Positions 36,318 through 42,831 of a stretch of 42,831 nt of DNA are shown in pieces. The stretch is taken from positions 1-42,831 of IMG/VR virus record IMGVR_UViG_3300023184_000236; one strand, given 5' to 3'. The notes beneath the pieces were generated by a model. The model searched no databases and was not told the DNA's origin. It saw only the letters and a program-made list of their open reading frames with translations. The position numbers were made by a program, and so were the translations under genes. Position 1 is the stretch's first letter; each line of letters opens with the position of its first letter. Source of the stretch: a virus.

Positions 36318-37245
36318 TTATTTTGGCCAGGCTCTGCCCGCCTCTAATTGATTCAATTTCGCCAGGTCGACGTATTTCCATCCATGCAAGATCGCCTAGT
36401 CCGCGATTTATTGAAAGAATTTCAAAGCCAATTTGATCGCAATAGGCTCGTATTTCTCTTCCGGGGGTGTAACACATAAAACTCTTTTCAGCCAATGCTA
36501 CACCGTGTGCCCAATCACAATCGTTGAATGTGAATATAGCAATACCGCCAGGACGTAGTCTGGTCAACATGCTGTCAAGATATTGACGTACAACTTTCAT
36601 AGGCTTGTAATTGAAGTAGTTGTAGACAAATATTAACCCATATTGATTGATAGGCAATTGCCATAGTGCATCAACATGTTCATAGTCGTTGATCACATAC
36701 GGTCTTAATCGGCGTTGATATTCTGGGGTAAATGCTTGAATAGCAGGATTCAGTAATTCTTCATGCTGATCTATTACATACAATGGATCCAGCGGCACCA
36801 GGTCTTCAATGAACTTTTCACGCCCGGGACGAATAATCAATCCAGGCAGTCGCCAGTCTGTGTACTGTAGCAGTCGTCCTGTGAGCAACAGTCGGCTGTC
36901 AGGATCAATGCTGAGCCGACGATTCAAAATATACTCATTGGTTTCATAGCACATTTCTTCTTCGTACAGTCGCTGACTGGCTTGATACTGTGCAGGTTCT
37001 AGTTCAGCAATTTGTTCACGCACATTGGCTTTGAGATTGTCTAGTGCGGTTTGTGCATGTTGAAACTCACGAGCAATAGCATTGATTTTTTCAGTAAATG
37101 CACTACCGTACTCGTCAATCTGCACAGCATGATTGGCAACTACATGTCCTATCTCATGAAACTTTCTCACAGCCGCATGATAGTCAGGAGCAAGAGCATT
37201 GCTTTCCAACAAGTTCAAGTAGCCAACAAGTTCACTGAGTTTCAT
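36307..37245 (-). CDS. Class I methyltransferase-like protein
   Basis: 312 aa. Helical N-terminus (possible coiled coil about 55-95), then LYVIDQHEELL, LIFVYNYFNY and LRPGGIAIFTFND as in SAM methyltransferases; the GxGxG motif is not clear. Target unknown. Overlaps the polymerase gene start region by 4 nt. Confidence 0.62.
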   Translation of the reverse strand: MKLSELVGYLNLLESNALAPDYHAAVRKFHEIGHVVANHAVQIDEYGSAFTEKINAIAREFQHAQTALDNLKANVREQIAELEPAQYQASQRLYEEEMCYETNEYILNRRLSIDPDSRLLLTGRLLQYTDWRLPGLIIRPGREKFIEDLVPLDPLYVIDQHEELLNPAIQAFTPEYQRRLRPYVINDYEHVDALWQLPINQYGLIFVYNYFNYKPMKVVRQYLDSMLTRLRPGGIAIFTFNDCDWAHGVALAEKSFMCYTPGREIRAYCDQIGFEILSINRGLGDLAWMEIRRPGEIESIRGGQSLAKIIAT

Positions 37246-39902
37246 TCGAATGAGAATAGCGATGTAAATGTGTTTTCTGTGTTGGTGGCTGCGGCCAAGT
37301 CCCAGTCCAACACACCCAACAAGTTGTCAATCTTTTGATCCACCACAGTGGCTTCCATCTCTGAGTCATCAAATGGCAAATCTTTAAACCACTGTGGCAA
37401 GTGCATTTCGTCTGTGGGATAGCCAATACTTGTCCATCCAAGAGCATTGCTTCGCAACTTGCACACAATGGTTTTCATGCCATCAACAATTTGCATACTG
37501 TAGTTGTCTGAGTTCATTCGTCGCAGGTTGTTCCAATTCAATGCCGCACGCACATGCCCTGGCATGTTGGCTTTGCCTAAGCGTTCTTCTTCCTTGCCGT
37601 ACTTGGTCAAGTTGTTCACACGCTTGGGGCTGCCTTTTTCCCAGCCTGGTCGCTCTTTGAATTCATACTTGAACTCACGCACACGCTCAATGATCTCTTC
37701 ACGTTCGGCGCCAGCCAGCACTTTGTTTAGAATTTCCAACAGGAAGTCTTGAATAACTTTGGGTGTATCACTTCGTTTCAAGTCCAAGCCAGTGGCCTTG
37801 GTCTTGCCAATGGCACCATTGACGTCTAGTCGTTTGTTTTCAATGTCAATGGCGTTGACAGCATAGCGTTTCTTGGTGATAAACAAACCACGGTCAGCCA
37901 CTGTTTCACGACCGGCCCGGATCAACTCGCCCATGTCTCTGGGGCAGTGGAATGCACGTTCCATGAATGCTGGGAATGAGTCATTCACCTGGTCAGCAAT
38001 GCTATCGTATAACTGAATACAGATTTCCTTTGACCAAGCCATGCGGCCTTCAGCAACTTCTTGTTTCAGCACTGGCCATGCTGAAAAGTAACACGAGTCT
38101 GTGTCACCATAGATCACTGCCCGACCCACGTGGTCATACTCACCTGTGATACACTCATTCAAATACGCATCCATGTGCTTGGCAATGCTTCGACCAGTCA
38201 AGGTAGTTGATTGGCCAATTCGCTTGTCAAAAAACCTACAACCAGGATTAAGAATAGCACCGTACAAACTGTTGAGGTTAATCTTCTTGACCAGTTGTCG
38301 TTTGTCCCAAAAAGCAATCTCTTTGGCATCTTTGGCCTCCTTTTTCTTGGCCTGCATTTCTTTACGTTCTGCGTACCAGCGTTCCAACAAGCCAGGAATA
38401 ACACCTTTCTTTTCGTAGGTGAATATGGTGCCATTTGCACTTAAAATCCAAGGCTGATTTGAATCAAACAACATGTACCAAATTTCAGCGCCTGAGTGTA
38501 CAGTCTCTTCACCACTCTGCCAGTCTATGGTGATCTCGGTGCCACGTTGCTGTTCCATCACTGCTGTGTATTCTAACGAAGCAAACACACCTTCCCATGC
38601 AGCCGCAAATGAATCACCTTTGGCCATTTTGTCCCGGATGTATCGGTCAGTCATCACAGGACGCAGTTGACCTATGATGGTTTCTGGTCCCATGTTTAGC
38701 GCACGAATTGCTGACGGATATAGACTGTTGATGTCCACGGACCCAATCCACTCATGTAATCCTTTCTTGGGATATGCCACATAAGCGCCTGCAGCCTGTG
38801 TGTCCTCGTCTGTCAGTCGTTGTTGACGATTGGGCACAACCATGCCACGTTCATGTGCTTCATTTATGATGGCCTGTTCAGTCACTGCCACAGCACCCAT
38901 TGTGGTGGCCAACAACACAGTATTAGCATGGGCCAGTTCGCTGGCCAGTTCCAAGAAGCGCAGTTTTTTGTCCAGCTTGTCCAACAACAATGTATCTTGC
39001 CTGTTGTATTCAATAAAGGTTCGAAAGTGTTGGTTGTACAACTGATCCAGTGTGCCTTCAAACTGTGTTTTACGTTCACCCAGCTCGTACTCAGCAATGG
39101 CATCCAGACTATAACTATGTCGCTCTTCATAAGTGTACTTGCGATACAGTTGCATATAGTCCATATGCACACGACCCACCAAGTCGTAAGTTTCGTTTTC
39201 AGCACCAAAGCGTTCAAACATGCGCTTCTTGGGAAACTGTCCCCACAAACAAAAACGTCTAGTGTCGTCTTTGCTGAGCACTCGAGTGATACGGTTTATG
39301 GTGTAGGGTATGTCATAGCCTTCTGAGTTCCAACCACTCAAGATGTCTGCATCATCAATCAGGTCCAGGAACATCTTCAACATTTCTGTTTCAGACTCAC
39401 ACAGCACAGTGTTTTCAAATTCCCCACAGATCTCACGAGCAGTCTCGGGACTCATGTAGCGCGGTGCCACCACCAGTGTGACCAGTTGCTCCAACCAATT
39501 CAAATATACCGATATGGCAGTGATGGGATTGAAAGGATCTTCCACAGGCGAAAATCCACGCACTGGATCAAACGCAACCTCAATGTCAAAGAACGCTGTG
39601 TTCAGTGTGGGTGCGTCTTGGTCTTTGTAGTTTTCTTCAAAGCAACGAAATATGGGGTTGATATCCGATTCGTAGATCTGTCGCCCGCTTTGTGCTCGAA
39701 CTTCTTTGCGAAACTCTTTGTTGTTGCGTGTGCTGAATCTTGACACAGGTGTGCCGTAAATGCTCTGAAACTTGCCTCTGGGGTCGTCGTAGTAGAACAC
39801 ATAATTGGCAGGATATTCCTTGTACTGCCTCTTGCCGTCTCTGCGTTCTACCACGTGAATGCGATCGTGCTCACGATCAAATAGTGCGTCAATATAACTC
39901 AT
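37242..39902 (-). CDS. 43: DNA polymerase, family B (T4 gp43-like)
   Basis: 886 aa. FDIEVAFD is Exo I, the DSLYPS-type motif appears as VDINSLYPSAIR, NSLYGA and YGDTDS are polymerase motifs B and C. The frame continues 48 codons upstream, but GGAGACC-A-ATG at 39902 gives the true start, MSYIDALF, aligned with T4 gp43. TATAAATA lies upstream at 39976. Confidence 0.95.
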   Translation of the reverse strand: MSYIDALFDREHDRIHVVERRDGKRQYKEYPANYVFYYDDPRGKFQSIYGTPVSRFSTRNNKEFRKEVRAQSGRQIYESDINPIFRCFEENYKDQDAPTLNTAFFDIEVAFDPVRGFSPVEDPFNPITAISVYLNWLEQLVTLVVAPRYMSPETAREICGEFENTVLCESETEMLKMFLDLIDDADILSGWNSEGYDIPYTINRITRVLSKDDTRRFCLWGQFPKKRMFERFGAENETYDLVGRVHMDYMQLYRKYTYEERHSYSLDAIAEYELGERKTQFEGTLDQLYNQHFRTFIEYNRQDTLLLDKLDKKLRFLELASELAHANTVLLATTMGAVAVTEQAIINEAHERGMVVPNRQQRLTDEDTQAAGAYVAYPKKGLHEWIGSVDINSLYPSAIRALNMGPETIIGQLRPVMTDRYIRDKMAKGDSFAAAWEGVFASLEYTAVMEQQRGTEITIDWQSGEETVHSGAEIWYMLFDSNQPWILSANGTIFTYEKKGVIPGLLERWYAERKEMQAKKKEAKDAKEIAFWDKRQLVKKINLNSLYGAILNPGCRFFDKRIGQSTTLTGRSIAKHMDAYLNECITGEYDHVGRAVIYGDTDSCYFSAWPVLKQEVAEGRMAWSKEICIQLYDSIADQVNDSFPAFMERAFHCPRDMGELIRAGRETVADRGLFITKKRYAVNAIDIENKRLDVNGAIGKTKATGLDLKRSDTPKVIQDFLLEILNKVLAGAEREEIIERVREFKYEFKERPGWEKGSPKRVNNLTKYGKEEERLGKANMPGHVRAALNWNNLRRMNSDNYSMQIVDGMKTIVCKLRSNALGWTSIGYPTDEMHLPQWFKDLPFDDSEMEATVVDQKIDNLLGVLDWDLAAATNTENTFTSLFSFE

Positions 39903-39975
39903 TGGTCTCCGTTTGTGGCCGGTTGGGCCTTGATACATGTTCGTAGCGTGAACGACTCGTTGCTGTTGAAAGCAA

Positions 39976-39983
39976 TATTTATA
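39976..39983 (-). promoter_or_regulatory. Exact T4 late consensus TATAAATA upstream of gene 43
   Basis: TATAAATA overlapping the stop codon of the upstream gene, 73 nt before the polymerase start. Whether it is used is unknown. Confidence 0.35.
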
Positions 39984-40239
39984 GCGTCTTGCCCACTGTT
40001 TCAAGAATTGTTTCCAACAGCTCTTGATCTTGTTTGGTCTTGCCAAATTCCGCCTTGTGTGCCACGCGGATGGCTTTTTTCAACACAGCTGGTTTGATTT
40101 CCAATTCTTCTGCAATGGCCCGGATGGTATCGGTCAAGCCGCCTTGCAATGTGTCAATTTCGTGCATCACGGCCATACCTTCGTTGATAATTTGGGTGAG
40201 TTTGATCTTTTGTTCGCCGTTGAATGTTTTGGTATCCAT
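39979..40239 (-). CDS. Small DsbA-like (dsDNA-binding) protein
   Basis: 86 aa. TDTIRAIAEELEIKPAVLKKAIRVAHKAEFG resembles the helical core of T4 DsbA. TAGGAGTACAC-ATG start. T4 DsbA binds DNA near late promoters. Its own promoter is at 40258-40285. Confidence 0.55.
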   Translation of the reverse strand: MDTKTFNGEQKIKLTQIINEGMAVMHEIDTLQGGLTDTIRAIAEELEIKPAVLKKAIRVAHKAEFGKTKQDQELLETILETVGKTL

Positions 40240-40257
40240 GTGTACTCCTAAAACACT

Positions 40258-40285
40258 AGTATAACACAAATTTTGGCATTGTCAA
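40258..40285 (-). promoter_or_regulatory. Promoter TTGACA-N16-TATACT
   Basis: -35 40280-40285, -10 40258-40263 with TGT extended motif, 16-bp spacer. Confidence 0.78.
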
Positions 40286-40375
40286 TGGGAATGTGCTCAC
40301 TTTGAACATCACGGTAGCGAATCGCTCAGTTCACCCAGCAGCCGGGTCACACGGTCCTAAGGTAGGTGTGATCGG
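40286..40375. other. Noncoding gap with short inverted repeats
   Basis: No ORF or terminator U-run. Contains TCACAC...GTGTGA and AGCGA/TCGCT inverted repeats and a 15-nt match to the 23S rRNA helix-70 sequence at 40351-40365. Confidence 0.5.
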
Positions 40376-41695
40376 TTATCCGGCAGGTTTGATGCCGGCT
40401 AGATGTTTCATACGGTCTATGGTTTCATTGGCACCCATAAAACTGTCGGCAGCATGTTTGGCCAATTCATCGTTGGTAGCACCCACATAATTTTTGCCTA
40501 CATTGGGTCCGGTAGCGCCGCCGAAGCCAACTCCTCTGACTTGCTGTTTGGCCTGTCCAGTTTGATTGTTGGTTGCAGTAGCAGTGGTGGTTCCGGCCAA
40601 TTGACCTGCGCCAATATTGGGCCCAGTAGTTTTAACTCCCATGGTTGCTGTACCTAAATTGAATTGTTGGTCAGTTTGTTTTGTGTAGCCACCTGGTGTT
40701 TTGGTTTGTGACACAGATACTGGACCTTGATTAAAACTTGTGGTCACATCGCCGGTGGCTGAATCTGTGGTTTGACCTACACCGCCAAAATCCATCTCGT
40801 CCAACTCTGCGCCACGTATCATGCGTTGAATTTGCTTGAGTTTGTGATATTTGTGTTCAGCATCGCGACCATTGTAGTAGGCCTGTCCATCTGCATACTC
40901 ATAGTTAGGATCTCTGCGCAGTTCGGCTTGACGAACCAACTCATCAATGTTGGGATACTTGTCGGCTAGATCGCGTCGTTGTTTGTCCTGATCTACTGGA
41001 GGTGCTGTGTATGGTTTGATTCTGGCATCTGCACGTGCCATGCCCCGTTCTCTTTTGGCAATGGTTCGATCGGCAGCAGCAACTTTTTCAGGATCATCAC
41101 GACCAAAGAATCGGTCTATCTTGGATGTGGCTTTGCTCAATTGTGCTTTTTTACGATAGTCGCCTAAACTAACTTCGTCTAATTGATCTTCATCTACTCC
41201 GTTTAAAAAAGAACCATGATCATTTGATGTCATGGTTTGTGTTTTTCCAGTTGCAGGATCTTTTGCCACTGTAGTACTTGAATAAGATGTTGTTGGGGTA
41301 CCATTTACATCTTTGGTGTTCATCGTTTGTTTGTTGCTTATATTTGTGTAAGGATCATTTGGTGTGACTGGAGCCTGTTGTTGCCAACTCTTGCTGGTTG
41401 GATTCCAGTTCATTTGTTGGCCTTGTGCGGTTGTGAAATTTTGCCCAGGCACTGGATTGCCTTCTGCCATGCTTTTCTTTAACCCTGGTACTTCGTTCTT
41501 GAGCACACTGATTGCTCTTTGTAGACTACCATAAGAATCAATGTGCTTACCATTGGCGTGGATCATAAAGTCATCTCCAGATTGGATGATTTCATATTTG
41601 ACACCATTGGCACCTGTGCCTGAGAACACTACCTGATCTTCCACACCTTCTGAGAGATTGGGCTTTTTGTTATTGTATAAATCGTTGATCAGCAT
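40376..41695 (-). CDS. Unknown 439-aa low-complexity protein
   Basis: Starts MLINDLYNNKKPNLSEGV; Thr/Gln/Gly/Asn-rich with a helical, basic middle (about 205-270) and an N-terminal small domain (YEIIQSGDDFMIHANGKHID). May be a virion-associated or internal protein; no direct evidence. Starts 2 nt after the upstream stop. Confidence 0.7.
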   Translation of the reverse strand: MLINDLYNNKKPNLSEGVEDQVVFSGTGANGVKYEIIQSGDDFMIHANGKHIDSYGSLQRAISVLKNEVPGLKKSMAEGNPVPGQNFTTAQGQQMNWNPTSKSWQQQAPVTPNDPYTNISNKQTMNTKDVNGTPTTSYSSTTVAKDPATGKTQTMTSNDHGSFLNGVDEDQLDEVSLGDYRKKAQLSKATSKIDRFFGRDDPEKVAAADRTIAKRERGMARADARIKPYTAPPVDQDKQRRDLADKYPNIDELVRQAELRRDPNYEYADGQAYYNGRDAEHKYHKLKQIQRMIRGAELDEMDFGGVGQTTDSATGDVTTSFNQGPVSVSQTKTPGGYTKQTDQQFNLGTATMGVKTTGPNIGAGQLAGTTTATATNNQTGQAKQQVRGVGFGGATGPNVGKNYVGATNDELAKHAADSFMGANETIDRMKHLAGIKPAG

Positions 41696-41696
41696 A

Positions 41697-42831
41697 TTAT
41701 CGTTCTTCTATGTAATCCGCATCCGAGTTGCGTTGTTGTGCTCGGCGTCGAGCCTGGTACAGTTTTACTGCCATGCCGGCATCATCTAGGTTCCGGAAAC
41801 GACTGGGCAAAGTCTTTTCTCCATGACGAATTTCATAACCTTGGTGATCATCTCCCCAGCATTCCAGGGCTAGGCCGTCAGCCATCTCAAACGTGGCAGC
41901 AGGTGTATCGGGCGTTGTTGCAGAGGTAGCCGGTGGTGTAGTAGCCGGTGGTGTAGTAGCCGGTGGTGTAGTAGCCGGTGGTGTAGTAGCCGGTGGTGTA
42001 GTAGCCGGTGTTGCGGCTGGGTTGCCTCCAACAGTAGCCGGAGGATAATCGGCCGCTGTTTTACGGGCACTCGGCGCTACTCCATCAGCATACTGTATTG
42101 GTTTCAAAGTGACATCAGGCATGTTGGCTGGATTGACCACAGATTTGGCCATTCCTTGAATATTTGATGCCGCTTGATTAGCATCAAACTTTTCTAATTC
42201 ATCTGCATCAGCGGCATCAATGGTTTTTTGTGCTTGAAGATACTGTTGTTGCTGTGCCGGGGACAATTTAGCGTATGCAGGATCTTTGGTTGGGTCTTGG
42301 CCTTTGAATTTTCTCACATCAGCAGCAACACCTTTGACCAATTGAGGGGTAAATTGCTTGATGGCATTGCCAGCGGCTTGTGCCTGCTGATTAGCAGTTG
42401 GTTGTGCCGCAGTACCAGACGAAGCAGAGTAATCAAGTTCATCTAGCAAATCTAAATCACTGTGATTAAACGCCATATAACTATTGCCATTGACGTCGCC
42501 GGCTTGTACCAAGAACACACCTGCATCATCATCGCCGGATTCGTCTTGTCCAATTTCCCAGCCCATTGCGGCCAGAGTATTTTGAGCCTTGGCCATTTGT
42601 TGTTCTGTGCCGTTCCACCACATCGCAGCCAGTCTACGTAAGATTTCTTCTTCGTCAGGCCCTTGATCATCGTCATCACTTGGTGCAAACTCTTCAATTT
42701 CTTCAGGTTGACGTTTTTCCACAGCATCCAAGGCCTTGTCTTTTAATGCGCGATCAACACGCACTTTCTTTTCTAGTCGGTCCAGATAGTGTGTCAAGTC
42801 TTTCTTGACCTTGCTGAGCATGTCTTCTTCA
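41697..42831 (-). CDS. Unknown low-complexity protein, start may lie beyond window
   Basis: At least 374 aa from ATG 42821, but the frame stays open to the window edge, so the real start may be further upstream. Acidic helical N-terminus, a TTPPA repeat tract and a C-terminal ECWGDDHQGYEIRHG domain. Adjacent to and stylistically like the 40376-41695 protein. Confidence 0.7.
   Translation of the reverse strand, partial: EEDMLSKVKKDLTHYLDRLEKKVRVDRALKDKALDAVEKRQPEEIEEFAPSDDDDQGPDEEEILRRLAAMWWNGTEQQMAKAQNTLAAMGWEIGQDESGDDDAGVFLVQAGDVNGNSYMAFNHSDLDLLDELDYSASSGTAAQPTANQQAQAAGNAIKQFTPQLVKGVAADVRKFKGQDPTKDPAYAKLSPAQQQQYLQAQKTIDAADADELEKFDANQAASNIQGMAKSVVNPANMPDVTLKPIQYADGVAPSARKTAADYPPATVGGNPAATPATTPPATTPPATTPPATTPPATTPPATSATTPDTPAATFEMADGLALECWGDDHQGYEIRHGEKTLPSRFRNLDDAGMAVKLYQARRRAQQRNSDADYIEER
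41926..42010 (-). repeat. Tandem 15-bp repeat (five perfect copies)
   Basis: Five exact copies plus a 10-nt partial, in frame, coding for repeated T-T-P-P-A. A probable linker that can change length by slippage. Confidence 0.9.

Noticed and set aside
39903-40046. 48-residue N-terminal extension of the DNA polymerase
   Set aside because: GGAG at the inner ATG 39902 and the position where T4 gp43 begins both favour the shorter protein.
41926-42010. CRISPR-like or regulatory repeat array
   Set aside because: The units are contiguous 15-mers without spacers and keep the reading frame, so they are a coding repeat.

Overview
The window is part of a T4-like (tailed myovirus) phage genome, apparently from an aquatic environment. 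The evidence is a T4-type family B DNA polymerase (gp43), a gp45-type sliding clamp, a T4 RNase H/FEN-type exonuclease, a large tRNA array, a MazG-like pyrophosphohydrolase, 7-deazaguanine DNA-modification genes (FolE, QueD-like, QueE, DpdA-like), several radical-SAM proteins and sugar/glycosyl-transfer genes. No structural genes with recognisable virion signatures are present. Nearly every gene is on the minus strand and runs right to left; one glycosyltransferase-like gene (14529-15467) is on the plus strand. The host is unknown. Strong sigma70-type promoters point to a proteobacterium, and the tmRNA tag (A-N-D-S-Q-F-A-L-A-A) in a two-piece gene would suit a betaproteobacterial host, but this is inference.

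Layout. (1) 1-9610 is an RNA-rich region. It holds 20 tRNA genes (one cut by the window edge, one anomalous), a circularly permuted tmRNA gene at 7508-7757, at least seven structured RNA elements closed by long terminal stems and inserted between tRNAs, and small genes including a radical-SAM protein and two 2OG-oxygenase-like proteins. (2) 9595-16750 carries a B12-type radical-SAM gene, many small unknown genes in TAATG/ATGA-coupled strings, a PD-(D/E)XK-like protein, a GIY-YIG nuclease and the lone plus-strand gene. (3) 16673-24650 holds the FEN nuclease, two SGNH-like proteins, a nucleotidyltransferase, QueE, a second B12-type radical-SAM protein, a GT-A-like glycosyltransferase and a QueD-like protein. 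(4) 24721-31925 holds a HIT protein, an AGAT-like amidinotransferase, GTP cyclohydrolase I (FolE), two glycosyltransferases, a DegT-like aminotransferase and a GalE-like epimerase. (5) 31962-42831 holds a third HxD...H oxygenase-like protein, a second PTPS-like protein, a DpdA-like transglycosylase, a DUF2061-type membrane protein, clamp, methyltransferase-like protein, DNA polymerase, a small DsbA-like protein and two low-complexity proteins.

How the genes fit together. FolE, two PTPS-family proteins and QueE would make 7-carboxy-7-deazaguanine, and the DpdA-like enzyme would exchange it, or a derivative, into DNA. No QueC is visible, so the final base is open; the nearby amidinotransferase is a candidate for further modification. 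The tRNAs and tmRNA suggest the phage manages translation and ribosome rescue itself. Two kinds of promoter can be read: nearly perfect TTGACN-N16/17-TATANT promoters, and T4-late-like TAA(A/G)TA elements. Several of either class end 4-7 nt before an ATG that has no Shine-Dalgarno sequence, which predicts leaderless mRNAs.
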